Assembly (NCBI GenBank): GCA_964036045.1
Contig: OZ038395.1
Coordinates: forward strand, 12,133,298 to 12,197,297
From: Eutreptiella sp. 'Long Island Sound 2002'
Taxonomy: Eukaryota > Euglenozoa > Euglenophyceae > Eutreptiales > Eutreptiaceae
Direction of reading: 5' to 3'
Length of the DNA: 64,000 nt
Of the stretch, positions 31,951 through 44,612 are shown one piece after another. The position numbers and the translations under genes are program-made. Each line of letters opens with the position of its first letter. Within the stretch, counting starts at the first letter, position 1. The notes under the pieces are model-generated. The model saw only the letters and a list, made by a program, of their open reading frames with translations. It did not search any database and was not told the DNA's origin.

Positions 31951-34900
31951 TGAAGCGGTACCCAGAACCCCATGGCCAGGTTACGGCATACAACCGGTCT
32001 CCGGTCCACTAACCCCATGCACGGCGTGTTCCGTGCCGTGAAGCCCCGCATCAGCAACCGATGCACCGCCAGCGGAGATTTGTGTATCAGAATATCAGGA
32101 ATCAACAGGGTTTTATTTTCATATTGTTTCCGTCAATTTTTACGCTTCCGTTCCGATACTCACTGTTTTGACTGCTGGCGGTTGGTTCGCGACTTTACCG
32201 TAACCGCCAGTTTAACTGTTTATAATGGAAATTTTAACGCTATCCGTCACGAAGGCTCCAAAGTCGCCAGGAACTGCATGGATGCTTCCGCAATTTTCAT
32301 AATTAATACTCGCAACCTTAATCCGAATTTTTCAGGATGTCGAAATCGGATTTTCGACTTCGACATCCCCGCACTTGATTTGACCTCTTTCGAGTGGACC
32401 TACGTGCTTCCGTATGCACGAATCAACTTCCCTTTTATCCTGCCCTCCATTTGTCTTAAAGATATGGGCAAAACAAAGTTGATTCGTGAGGCCACTTGTG
32501 AAGGTCATATCTCGTGCCGCTTGCGAGTATTGACGATAAGGAAACGTGGGATGTATTCACAATACTCCCGACGTAATTTAGGAAGCATTATATGCCTTGC
32601 GTCTCCACACGTGCGCGCTAGTGTAATTGATCATGGTCAAGAGGGTAGAGTTTGCGTTACAACTCATTGGCCATGATATTGCGTGCGTTAAGATAACTTT
32701 CGAGTGTAGCGCGCAAGTGTTGGTGTTGCATAGGAACTCTCCTTGAGTTCCTATGAGCGATTGACACAAAGATATGCCCTTGGAGGGGCATGACATATCG
32801 TGGTGGGAGCTACATTTTTGGGCAATATGTGGTATGTGCCATGTGTTGTGTTGTGTGCCCATTTGGCGGGTCCATTACTCCAAGCCAAGCCCGCCAATGG
32901 ACCTCATATTGTGCAAGCCCCTTCTCCATACTCCCTACGGTCAATTGCAAGCCTAACCTTCGTGAAGGGAAGCTTGTGTGGTGATCCCGAAGCGATGCGT
33001 TGGGAGCAAGGTGTGTGTTTTACAATTTTCCATATTTTCATGTGCCCACTTGGGAAGTAGCGCTCGTAACCTTTCAAGGCGCCCCAAGTGGAGCACATAT
33101 GTGGGATCGAAGGTCAATGGTGTCAAGTCATTGTGTTTAGAAGGATTAAGTGATTGCACGATCCAAGCCGGAGATATTATAATATAATTGTAGACCTTTC
33201 AAGGCACTTTTGTGTGTCATTGTGCCAATTTTGCCATTTTTGGCTCGTCATGATGTCAAGTGGCGACCGTGTGTCTCAACGTTGCGCTCAATTGACATCA
33301 TGACCCAAGTATGTTATGAGGGTACATACTTCGGTAGCCAACATATCTTGGACCCGGCGAATAACTCCTCTTAGGCTTGGCATACCGTGGCCGCCATGTT
33401 GGCGATTTGGGACTATCCCAAATCATGGGCTCACTTGGCGACCCTGCCATTCCCAATACCGGAGGAGTTGGGCGACGCCCAAAAGATATGTTGGACCAAC
33501 ATGACTTGATACCAATCCTATGGCACACTCCGGTCCGAGTCGGGCATATGCCTCATTTGCCCCAACCATGAGTGTGCGCATTTTTGGCCATTTTGAGCAT
33601 TTTTCCACTCTTGCTGCCCGCCGTGCCCCATGTTCTAACCTTCGTGCACGCCGGACGCATGGACCAATGGACCATATATGACATGGGTGTTATGGGTAAT
33701 GGTCCCCATGGTCCACACACCACGTGGGCGAAGCGGAGCCGCCTTCGTTAAGGCGCTAGGCCAAATTGAGTATGGGCAATTTTGCCATTTTTGCATTTGT
33801 GGACCCAATTGGGATCGTCACCACGCCGAGTGGCATGGAGATCTTTGAGAGCCAAGGGCATGGGAGTCTCCGTTGGGCTCCCGATGGATCACGCATGGAA
33901 TGGCGGATCCGATCTCCAAGCCGGCGTGGAGATATACTATTGGGAGCACACCGAATTTTGGCTCATTTCAGGCAGCCAAAATGACCCAATTTTGGGACCC
34001 CAATTTCCCCCTTCCGTGTGGTCAATTGGCGGCCCGATTTCTCTAAGCCCAGAGGGAGCCCGGACCTAAGTCCAAGTTGTACACTCAGATATAAGTCCTA
34101 GGTCCTGCCTCCTACCCTGTGAGCCATTGGCCTTACCTTGGCCGGGCGAGCCACGCGTGGGAATGACGCCAATTTTGGTGATTTTGGCATCATGACCCCA
34201 CATGACTCATCCGTGTTGCCCTGATGCCGGGACCTCAGAGGGAACCAGGTTGGGTGAGGGCTCCAGGGGGTTCGTACTCGAAGGGCACAGGGTCAGTTGC
34301 CTCGTCCCTACCTCTGGCGGGTCCGGACGAGGGGTCAATTTTGGGGATTTTTGAGTTAATTTCCGTTTGGGCTGAAACAGCCCATTTTCAGCTACCAACT
34401 CCTGGGTGATAATGGCGGGGCCATATCTCTGGCTCAGAGTGGAGTTGGGACCTGCCATTAAGGGAGCATAGGGAGCCACTGTCGGTTGGCCTTGGAGCCC
34501 CTTGGTTCCCAGGAACTCGCCTGTGGCTGGGCGGGACACCCCCCCTATTGGCAGGGTTTCAGGGTCCGGACTGAGCAGGGCATGGGTTGTGTTTGAGCCC
34601 CCGCCCCCATCAGCCACTGAGAGGGTCGGACCTGGGATTGGGATATGAGTTGGGACTGAGTGTCTATGGTCCTGTGATGCCCTTACCCCAGTCCAGTCTT
34701 AACTCCATGTGTACATATCCTGATGTGTTGCTGTACATACTTTCGTTCCCTCTTTGCAGAGTGGCAAGGATTCTGAAACGCTTTGTCACACGACACAGGC
34801 GTATTGATGCCCTTGTGAGCGTAGTGCCTTGCCTGCCTGCTCACCTGTGCGTGTCACCGCAGCGTCCCGTGGCCGGCCCCCCACGGGAACGCGTCACCAT

Positions 34901-35315
34901 GAGCTCGCCCACGATCCCTATGGGCCTGCCCACGGTTACTCGCGAAGTTACTCCCGAGATGCAGCACCGGCAGCCCGCACTTCGGCCCGCTCACCGGCCA
35001 TGCAATCCGGCTACCACTCCAGCCCGCACACCAGTCTTGCTCATGAACCCGAGATGACACCTGAGACAGCCCGAGATCGCTACCAAGGATGCACGCATGA
35101 GTGAGCCCATGATCCCTACGAGCCGACCCACGGCTATGCTCGACGACAGGATCGAGACGAGGTGCAAGCAGCCCTTCGGTGCTTCAGCCCTTCGGCCCGC
35201 TCACCGGCCACGCCCATCGGGCACCACTGCAGCCCGTACAGCCGTCATGCTCACGACACGAGATGTCGCCCGAAACAGCCGAAGATCGCGCCGCAGGACG
35301 ATACTATGGACCAGC
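31951..35315 (+). repeat. 3' LTR (3,365 bp)
   Basis: Near-identical partner of 14525-17889. It runs into a flank (35316 on) that continues the repeat-containing coding-like sequence found at its own 3' end. Confidence 0.9.
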
Positions 35316-36127
35316 CCGTGATCCTGCCCGCAGTTACTCCTGAGGGTACGCCCAAAACCCAGCTCCCAGATGCGCTTACGGATCCGACAGTGAACAAAAA
35401 TACCTTCAAGAATCCCGGAGGCCCATTTCAGAACATGCACTTGAAGCAGCCAGGAATCTTCTCAGAGAGCACACTCGCGATCTCATTCGCGATCGAACTC
35501 GGGCTACAGCAAGTGACCGAGACTCCACCCGAGGTTACCGGGCTCCCCGCCAATACCGCCACATCCGTGATGCTCAAAGTGCCCGGCGCTCAGCGTACGA
35601 TCAGTACTGAGACGCAGAAGACGTCAAACCCCCAGCAAAAGTGCCGACGGTTGAGCCCAATCCCAGCGCATGACTACGAGAGTGACCGGTACGACCAACG
35701 TGATTGCCGATCCCCGAATGTCCCAGCAGAACACAGTGGCGAGCCGCACACGGCAGTTCGCCCGCCAGCCTCTAATGAGGCTCAAGATCTTGTACTGCGG
35801 CTGAGCAGCATGCAGCCCGCCCTTTTCCCGGGCACAGCCCCTGCACCCCGAGATCCGCAAGTCCCCAATCCGCAACAAGGCAAAGGAATTCCAGCAACCC
35901 GCGACCCACGTGCCTCAGATACCACCAATCCGCATCGTGGCAGGGGAGCACCTCCATCCCGCCATCCCCAAGCCCCAATGGTCAGCAATCAGCAGCGTGG
36001 AAAAGGCAAAAGTGGAAAGAGCGGTGGTAAAGGTCGCGGGCTCAAAGGAGGCAAAGACAGCGAGGTGACAGTCCCAATCAAACTGACAGTCAAAATACAC
36101 GTGGAGGAACCGCGCAAGGAAGAATGA
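35162..36127 (+). CDS. Unrecognised Pro/Gln/Arg-rich reading frame running out of the 3' LTR
   Basis: A 321-codon frame begins inside the LTR end and continues 800 bp into the flank. It holds three imperfect repeats of an RDP-x-AS / N-x2-RG-x-G type (about residues 225-290), a Gly/Lys-rich cluster (GKSGKSGGKGRGLKGG) and a Val/Lys tail with acidic end. No domain is recognised. It may be the 3' half of the sequence at 13229-14524 cut by the element. Codon use and complexity do not settle whether it is real. Confidence 0.35.
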   Translation: MQAALRCFSPSARSPATPIGHHCSPYSRHAHDTRCRPKQPKIAPQDDTMDQPVILPAVTPEGTPKTQLPDALTDPTVNKNTFKNPGGPFQNMHLKQPGIFSESTLAISFAIELGLQQVTETPPEVTGLPANTATSVMLKVPGAQRTISTETQKTSNPQQKCRRLSPIPAHDYESDRYDQRDCRSPNVPAEHSGEPHTAVRPPASNEAQDLVLRLSSMQPALFPGTAPAPRDPQVPNPQQGKGIPATRDPRASDTTNPHRGRGAPPSRHPQAPMVSNQQRGKGKSGKSGGKGRGLKGGKDSEVTVPIKLTVKIHVEEPRKEE

Positions 36128-37818
36128 GTGAGGCACAACAAAGCACAGTGAGAGATCGTGAGGCACAGTGAAGCACCCCAATTTTAACCCATCAACCCCA
36201 TTCCGCATCGGGCAAGCTTGTCAAAGCGTCCGAAAAGAATTTTCTGCATTAATGCACTGCCGCATTCCTTAATACCTGCAATGTACATGCACATGTCACA
36301 TCCACGCACACCAGAGAATACCTCCCGCATCATGCCTCACATGCCGCCAGTGATCAGGACAGTCACCAGTACCCCATGGGCCGGTTCCTCATCTGAGTGT
36401 GGACAGGTACACAATTTGAAATCCGCTGCATTCACGACGGCATATGCCCCAGCCCGCTCTCCGATTATTCTGTGGAAGGCAATGTCTGCAGCATCCCCCT
36501 CCCCTCAATCATGCACACTGGTGAAACATTTCATCTCTCTGGAGTCCTTCGAATCACTGTGCAAACGCTGCCCACAGTATATATTTATTGCATCACTGCA
36601 ACCAGTGCAGTCTTACACTCCGAAAGGTATCCTCAACGAATCTTCCTCTTGGTTGCATCCCCAGAAAATGAGTAGGTCTGTTCAACAGCACCCACATCAT
36701 GCAAACACACATCCGGCTGACAGATGGGCGTTCAAACACCGCGCCATTCTCTCGCTGCATCCCCCATTAAACCAGCTCCTGCATGAGTTTAGAACAGCAT
36801 CTGCATAGGTTCATTGCCCACACCCATCGATGGGATGAATATCGAGGAGCTTGGATCAGCCATCAGCTACATAATCTCTGTCCCCACACTGCAATCATGC
36901 AGTCGTGCATCTGCCCATCTCGCCTGCAGTCTCTCCCACAGCATAGGCAATGGACCCTCGCGCCAAAGGCATCGGGTCCTTCTCATCTGCCTCGCAAGCA
37001 TGCAATCTCATGCTCCCAATGTGATCATCCGATTGAGCGATTCCATCTTGTTCAGAAGAGACAACACCAATAGAATCAAAGCCCCCTCCATCACTTGAAG
37101 GTATTGGGCATTTCCTGGGATTTTGAGCCTTTTTCCTTGGTCCTACTAGCTTGATCACCTAGTACTCCAGTGGGGAGTAAGAAAAAGTCACTGCCCTCGT
37201 ATTTTGTGGGATACTTGATCCAGACCAAGCACCCCTATTCACCGATAAGTACCTTAGTGTAACATTTTTAACTCTTATTCTTTCTTTCTGAAGCATAAAA
37301 GCATATTTTTCAAAGTCACTAGGGTTATAAGCCTACCACCCCATGAAATTCACCACCCTTCATGGAGGTATATACCGAAATAAAGTAAGCACTTCATGCC
37401 GTTTTCCTTGAGAGATAAGCTTGTGTCTGCTTTCAGTTGCTTGGCCAAGATAGCCAAGCCATATCCTGTGTCTGGCCCAACCTACATGTCCCAGATTCCC
37501 AACCAACTGCCTACTTAGGAAAACAATGCACATCAAGTGCTGAATTCAGTGTACTTAGCGAGAATGCTGCAGTTGTTGTATATAAAATCTTTTGCATCTG
37601 ATGTGTGTTGTAAGTTATCATTGAGTATGCCATAGAACAACCATCAAGGACCAAGAGCACACGACTATGTATAGCCTCGCAATGTTGTGGAAATTGGAAA
37701 ACCACTTGCTTTTGTAGGCCACCAAGATCACCAAGTGCCAGAGACACCAACAAGTCGGTTCAAATTCATGTTCAATAAGCATACAAAGTACACAGAAGGG
37801 CTGTAGACAAAGATTGGC
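36128..37818. other. No supported gene
   Basis: Short overlapping frames only. I see no domain or consistent exon chain. Confidence 0.4.
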
Positions 37819-38533
37819 AGGTCCTTGATGGCTATTCTATATCATACTCGTGCCCTCTAGGTCCTTGATGGCTGTTCTATATCATACTCGTGTCCTCTAG
37901 GTCCTTGATGGCTATTCTATATCATACTCGTGTCCCCTAGGCCCTTGATGTATGTTCTATGTCATACCTGTGTCCACTTGGTCCTTGATGGCTGTTGTAT
38001 ATCATACTCTCGTGTCCTCGAGGTCCTTGATCGCTATTCTATATCATACTGGTGTCCTCTAGGTACTAGATGGTTGTTCTATATCATACTCGTGTTCTCT
38101 AGGTCCTTGATGGTTATTCTATATCATACTCCTGTACTCTAGGCTCTTGATGTCTATTCTTTACCACACTCCTATCCTCTAGGTCCTTGATGGCTATTCT
38201 ATATCATACCCGTGTCCCCTAGGCCCTTGATGGCTATTGTATATTATACTCGTGTCCACTTGGTCCTTAATGGCTGTTCTATATCATACTCCTGTCGTCT
38301 TGGTCCTTGACGGTTGTTGTATATCATACTCGTGTCCTCTAGGTCCTTGATGGCTATTCTATATCATACTCGTGTCCTCTAGGTCCTTGATGGCTGTTCT
38401 ATATCATACTCGTGTCCTCTAGGTCCTTGATGGCTATTCTATATCATACTCGTGTCCTCTAGGTCCTTGATGGCTGTTCTATATCATACTCGTGTCCTCT
38501 AGGTCCTTGATGGCTATTCTATATCATACTCGT
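37819..38533. repeat. 40-bp tandem repeat, about 18 copies
   Basis: Unit: AGGTCCTTGATGGCTATTCT followed by ATATCATACTCGTGTCCTCT. Copies in the right half are nearly identical and alternate GCTATTC with GCTGTTC, giving an 80-bp dimer; copies on the left are more diverged. Confidence 0.95.
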
Positions 38534-41500
38534 ATGATTGATATTTTTATCTCTGCGTCCGGAAACATCACGCCATCCGCCGATTCGCCCAACAGCTACA
38601 GATTTATCATTTTATGGATCACCAACACCGACTCTTGCAGTCTTGGACAAGGCAAAGGGGGGGGGAGTGATGACGGAGTTTGTGAGCCAGGGGTATTGAT
38701 GCTCCCCAAACAGGGAGTATCTTTCAAAGGATCCGATACGAATGAGACGTCCGGCCTCTCTTCTGGTCGCTTTTCACAGGCGAAAGGACCTGCCTGAACT
38801 TTTGAATGGGGTTGACCCTCTCACAGGAGCGTTGTCAACCTTAGATTCCTATTTCTTCCTCAATTGTTATTTCAACTTGAGTATGATCACTTCTTTTTTG
38901 TTGTGTGTTCCTGCGCTAGGCCGGACCAGCCCATACACCACTGAACCCACAACTTCAGTATGATAACCATCATCTTCTCCAACCGGAGCCCCTTCTTCTA
39001 ACTTTTCTCTCTCCTGCACTGGATGTCTAATTGCTTCCAAATCCTTTCCACTGCTGACCAACAGCATTCCAGTGTCCAACAATTTTGCAAACCCTCGTCA
39101 ATCTTCTGCAACCCACTACAACATCCGACACCCTGTTACGGTCTTCCAGACCCCTTTCAGCCGTCAAAACCCTCCCTACTGGTCCTCTGAATCCCTTGAA
39201 ATACCCAATACCCCTGAAATCTCTCCGCAACCCCTCGACACCCCCCCCCCCGAACCCTTGAACCCTCAAACCCCACCCCAAAAGTAACATAGAACAGTCA
39301 AACATTGTGAATGAATGATTACGGGTAACTTTTGCATGGCGAAGAGCAACTGTACAAGCGCTGTGAAGGTCCCTGCAACTTCATTCGCCGTGTTCAATGG
39401 CATTTCAGCATCACAAATCACATGTTTGCAGAGTTATAAGTGCATCTTTGAAATAGTGTCTGCCGCCTATTCCATTGGGAAAAACTCTGGACAGATGACC
39501 CCCCTTTCTCGAACGCAGAAAGGGCAAGTGGTCTTCGCTTCTGCCCCTGTCTCAATGAATTCTGTGCTGTCTTGTGGCTGCAGATGCGGCGCCTTCAGCA
39601 CCAGAGTTCATGATCACTGATTAATAGTCCTGTCAATTAAGCGCTTCTCCCGAACTCCCCCTCAGTTTTCGGGGGCTCCATTGACCCCTCCTCCCTGGAA
39701 GTGAAAACCCGACTTCCAATGGCTGGGATGAGTGTGCTGTCTAACCTTCTCTCTTGCCAACCCTCAAAGCGGTGAAATGCTGCAGCGTGTGGTTGGAACA
39801 CACACTGAGCTGGTCGCACACACTGTTGGTCGCACACAGGTATACATTCCCAACTTCCCAGCAGGACCATCGCATCCCTTTGGAGGGGTATTGTGTGGTC
39901 AGCACGGCATCGTGCACAGTGGATATGCTTTGGAAGTAGCCGCAGGGAGGGGGGGGTTGCATGCGACAAGAATTATGTGGCTCTTATGCCATTGACAGTC
40001 ATGTACCGTAGACGTGATGTATATTGCGGCAGGCAACCAACAGAATTAAAAGCAACCCCCGACCCGTTTGTTGAATTGTGGGCTTCCCGGGGGAGCTCAG
40101 GCCGTTGTCAGTGGCTCTGACATAGGCCTGCCCATAGCTTTGCTGACGGGTTCCGTGGACCATCTTGGCAGGGCATTGCCGTGTCGATTGGGCTCAAGCT
40201 GCAACACTGAATCGGACGAGCCGTCACTCTGAAATTTGGCACGTTTGTATTGTGGCCAATCCGCCCTCCTCAATCAGCAGGAGACCCGACTCAGGCAGGC
40301 GTGCAGGCAGGTCAGCACAACAAGAAGGGGCCCTCACGCTCTGAACCCTCTGCCAACCATCACCTCGTGATTCAACTCCGGCCTACGCCTCCAAGCAAAA
40401 GTTGCATGGGCCAGGGGATGCACCCCACAGGATCTGCTCCTTCTCAAACTGAAAAAACTCAAGCACCGTGGCCGCAAAGGGGATGCTTCCTGCGCGCGGC
40501 AGGCATACCGCAGGTGCCCTGTGGGGGGTAAGAAGCCCCTTGTAATCCATGCGATGCAGTTCTGAAACAATGGGAAAATGGCGATTTAAGGGCGACCACG
40601 TTTGCAGACTGAAATGTAAAGCTGCACAATGCAAGTTGGCTGGTGTTAGCAGAGACTTGCGAGAAATGTTTTGGGAATCACCAAAGCCAATTGGGACATT
40701 GGTAGGACCCAAAAAAAGGGAAGGGATTGGAACCTTGCACCAGAATGTACATGATAAGGATCGTGCATGGTGACCTGTTGACACCATCGCTCTCAACAAA
40801 GGATGCGAGCTTCCTTCTGGTGGCGGCGCCGCCTGGAATCAGAGTCCGCCGATGCAGAGGCAACCTCATCATCGGGGATTGTTTGGAAAAGTGTGGGAAG
40901 AAGCTTCAATGGTGGCAAAGGCAATGCAGGGGACCAATTGGGGCACGTGTTAACAAAAAAAAGAGGGAGAGTGAAGTCGTTTGTAGTCCATGATCTCCGT
41001 CCGTCGAGAATTGTGAGTGAGAAAGGTGAGAATCGTTGCTTTCTCACGACGAGTCGGCGCAAGCAACAGCGTGGGTCATCCGGCGCCCCTAGCCCCCACA
41101 ATGACAAGGTTCATTGGCCTGTGGTCCAAATGTTCTCGCCAAATGGGTATATCGCCGGGAACACACCAGCTTGACCCGTAATTTCAAACATACTTTTTCC
41201 TCCATTTCTAAGAAAGCCGAATCCACCAATTCGCTCCCGGCGGAACCGGAAACTTCTTTGCGCGTCGCGCCGCACGCGCATATTGAAAAAAAGCAGTTCC
41301 AGCCATTTGGCCAGCCAAATGCCATGCAATGTGCAAGTGCATCATTCATTAGTGGCGACTCATGGTCCTGTGCTAGCCCACCTGGCTGACTAAATTCCCC
41401 ATCAAGTACCCAAAAGGTTCCACACTATTAATATGGAGGGGCTTCTCTTCCAGGACGCTGCAGAGCACGCACCCCTAAAGCCAGCAATGGCCCACAAATA

Positions 41501-41970
41501 GCTTTCTGATGCCCCTGGGCAGCCTCAGGTGCCCCCCCAGCGCTCGGACACTACCCCACTCTCAATGGGTGGGACGCCCCCCGCCTCGCCCCCCCAAACA
41601 CACCCATCGTCCATCCCACAGGCAAATGCAACATTCCCAGAACCCATGAGACGAGGCATATTTTCTGACCATGGCATGGAGTTACGGGGGGCTCGCGATG
41701 GGTCACATCGGAGTTTGCGGCGCAGGACGCCGTTGCGGACACAGGGGCCGTGGGGACTGGGTGGTAGTGCAAGAAACGCGGATGGCGGCCGACACAAGAA
41801 CTGCCGAAGAATCCGAGCATTGCCGGCACCTGGAACTATGTACCGTGAAGAAGCGGGGGTTAGACCCAGGGCTGTCGTTAAGGAGGGGGGAGGGAGACCT
41901 TCATAACGCCAACAGAAACAAACGTTCACGGGGACGCTCTCTGCGTCATGGCCATGGGACCTTCTCTACT
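38534..41970. other. No supported gene
   Basis: Several frames of 60-140 codons on both strands (for example 39637-39969 minus, 40803-41174 plus) have no recognisable domain, signal or repeat and overlap one another. A C-rich stretch of short CCCCT-type runs occurs at 39180-39290. Confidence 0.4.
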
Positions 41971-41976
41971 TCAAAA

Positions 41977-42090
41977 GTTGGCGGCTGGCAGTTGGCGGTT
42001 GGTGGCGGTTGGCGGTTGGCGGTTGGCGGCGGTTGGCGGTGGTTGGTGGTTGGCGGTTGGTGGGGGTTGGTGGTTGGCGGTTGCGAATGG
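41977..42090. repeat. G-rich minisatellite (GGCGGTT / GGTGGTT)
   Basis: About 110 bp of alternating GGCGGTT, GGTGGTT and GGGGGTT units. The plus strand has many closely spaced GG/GGG runs and could form G-quadruplexes. It lies about 120 bp downstream of the stop of the minus-strand metallo-beta-lactamase gene. Confidence 0.8.
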
Positions 42091-42209
42091 TGATCCCTGG
42101 AGGCTGTTCTTAATGACTCTCCTTAGCAAAGAAAACAACCCTGGCTTCATAGGGACAGCCCTGGGTACACCTACGGACGTTCCATCAGAGGGACGAACCG
42201 CAGTCCCAG

Positions 42210-43638
42210 TTACAAGTCAAAGCCCCGCCGCAGGGCCTCGTGGGCCTCTTCCACAGAGGCAAACGCCGCCGGCGCGCCGTGGCCGGGGAGCACCGTCGTG
42301 AAGTCGTAGTTGAGGAGGTTGCGGTTGGACCGCAGCACTTCGCTCCACGAGTGAAAGCAGAAGTCACGGGACCCCGCGAGGGCGTTGTTCTCTCGGAGGT
42401 TGATGTGGTCCCCCGTGAACAGGGTCTGGCCGTAGAGGAGGCAGGCGGAGCCGGCGGTGTGCCCGGGCGTGTGGATGAGGGTGAGGTCGGGCTCCAGTTG
42501 GAGCGCGGGGCCGTCCCAGAGGACCTCGCACTGGTCGAGGCCCTCGCGCCAGCTCGGGAGCTCGCCTCGGTGGACGACGCGCCGCGGGGGTGCCGGTTGG
42601 CGAATGAACTCATGAAGCAGCTGCTGCCACTCCGCGTGATGCGCACAGTCGTCCTGATGCGTTGGAAGGGGCAAAGGCTCGGGTCGCGACATGGGCCCCC
42701 TCCCCCCGCTCTCTGAGCTCTCTGAGCTGGGTGACCCCGGGCGTGCCCCCAAAAGTGCGCTGTAAACCGACTGACTGGCCTCAACCACTTTCCTAACCGC
42801 CTCCAACCGCCTTCGACTGCCTTTGTGCTGCTGCTGTGCACACCACCCTCGACCCCTCGGTCCCTTACACTGGCCGCATCGGATCGCATCGGATGATGCC
42901 CTGCTTCACGGCCCAAGGCTGGCCCTGACCGCGAAAAAAAAACAGCTCCGGCCTTCGCTCCACCGCGATCGACAAAACCGCCGTTTGTCCGAATCGCCGT
43001 CCGGTTGTGCCCGATCGTGGTCGGTTACCCTCCAACCGCCGTGTGGTTCCGCTGTTGTCTGCCCCGCAACCGCCGTCGGCTTCAGGCTTGTCCTTTGGGG
43101 CTGTCCCTAATAAAAATACGTTGACATGGTCGCGTGATGACAGACCGCAGTGCAGCGCGCAGGAGGCGGGACCTGGTGCGTGAAGATCAGGTAGTCCACG
43201 GGCCCCAGGGCCGCGATCTCCGCCGCGAGACGGCGGTGCGGGCGCGGGAGGTCGACGAGGACGTTGCCGTGCGCGGGCGACCGCCGGATGAGCCACGCGG
43301 CCGCGCCGTAGCTCCCGCGGGAGTGGGTCGGGAGGTAGAACACGCCCTCGGGCAGCGGGAGGTGACCGGCGGAGGTCTGCGGCGTGAGGGCGATGCCGCG
43401 CATGTCCGGTCGGGCGGCCGCGTCGGGGGCGGAGGTGTACGTGATGGCGCCCACGGGGCACGCGGTGACGGCCTGGAGCGTGGCGCGGTCCGACGCGGGG
43501 GCGGGGCCCTTGGGGTAGGCCTTGCGGTTGGGCTTGCGGCCGAAGGAGTCGGGCGCGAGCCACATGCACGAGCCGCACGCGATGCACGACTCCTTCACGC
43601 GGAGCTGGATCTGCGACGCTGTCGCGGGGTCTTCTGGG
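42210..43638 (-). CDS. 4Fe-4S ferredoxin domain fused to a metallo-beta-lactamase fold hydrolase, 3' exons
   Basis: Two exons on the minus strand: 43638-43173 and 42653-42210 (TAA at 42212-42210), joined over a 519-bp GT-AG intron. The first holds a single-cluster ferredoxin motif (CIACGSC ... ACPVGA) and the start of the hydrolase, ending VDYLIFTHQ. The second begins DDCAHHAEW, so splicing creates the metal motif THQDDCAHHAEW, a variant of HxHxDH. It then supplies HTPGHTAGS, LFTGDH and LPGHG, the later metal ligands. At least 302 residues; one or more upstream exons are missing, since an acceptor (TTTCCCGCAG) precedes 43638 and the next sequence upstream is a pentamer array. Proteins of this layout are known in plants, algae and cyanobacteria; substrate unknown. 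Confidence 0.75.
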
Positions 43639-43690
43639 CTGCGGGAAATGCGTGCAGCAGGACGGAAATGTGCAGTAACCGTCGAACTGC

Positions 43691-44612
43691 GACACAACAC
43701 AACACAACACAACACAACGCAACGCAACACGACACAACACAACACAACACAACACAACACAACACAACACAACACAACACAACACAACACAACACAACAC
43801 AACACAGCACAACACAACACAGCACAGCACAACACAACACAACACAACACAACACAACACAACACAACACAACACAACACAACACAACACAACACAACAC
43901 AACACAACACAGCACAGCACAACACAACACAACACAACACAACACAACGCAACGCAACGCAACACAACACAACACAGCACAACGCAACGCAACGCAACAC
44001 AACACAACACAACACAACACAACACAACACAACACAACACAACACAACACAACACAACACAACACAACACAACACAACACAACACAACACAACACAACAC
44101 AACACAACACAACACAACACAACACAACACGAAAAGAACACAACACAACACAACACAACACGACACAACACAACACAACACAACACAACACAACACAACA
44201 CAACACAACACAACACAACACAACACAACACAACACAACACAACACAACACAACACAACACAACACAACACAACACAACACAACACAACACGAAAAGAAC
44301 ACAACACAACACAACACAACACGACACAACACAACACAACACAACACAACACAACACAACACAACACAACACAACACAACACAACACAACACAACACGAA
44401 AAGAACACAACACAACACAACACCACACAGCATGGCACCACACCACAGCACACCGCAGCACAGCACACCACACCACAGCGCAGCACAGCACAGCACAGCG
44501 CAGCGCAGAACAGCACAGCACAGCACAGCACACCACACCACACCACACCACACCACACCACAGCAGAGCACACCACAGCACACCACAGCACACCACATCA
44601 CACCACAGCGCA
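43691..44612. repeat. (CACAA)n pentanucleotide array
   Basis: About 0.74 kb of CACAA units with rare CGCAA and CAGCA variants, then 0.18 kb of CACCA/CAGCA variants. Three GAAAAG interruptions (44131, 44292, 44398), each followed about 30 bp later by a CACGACAC variant at least twice, show a longer repeat unit. It probably lies in an intron or upstream region of the ferredoxin-hydrolase gene. Confidence 0.95.

Larger units (their letters stand above)
14525..35315 (+). mobile_element. Ty3/gypsy chromodomain LTR retrotransposon, 20.8 kb
   Basis: Direct terminal repeats of 3,365 bp (14525-17889 and 31951-35315) enclose gag, protease, RT, RNase H, integrase and chromodomain in the order typical of Ty3/gypsy. 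A polypurine tract abuts the 3' LTR. The LTRs have equal length and I noticed only six mismatches, so insertion is recent. The LTR begins TG; the 3' boundary is uncertain within about 10 bp. A perfect target duplication is not visible; CCCAT (14520-14524) and CCCGT (35315-35319) are a one-mismatch candidate. Size, LTR length and the extra RNase H module are unusual for the group. Three in-frame stops and one frameshift interrupt the coding part. Confidence 0.9.

Noticed and set aside
37740-37780. tRNA B-box-like GGTTCAAATTC
   Set aside because: No matching A box or cloverleaf could be found around it.
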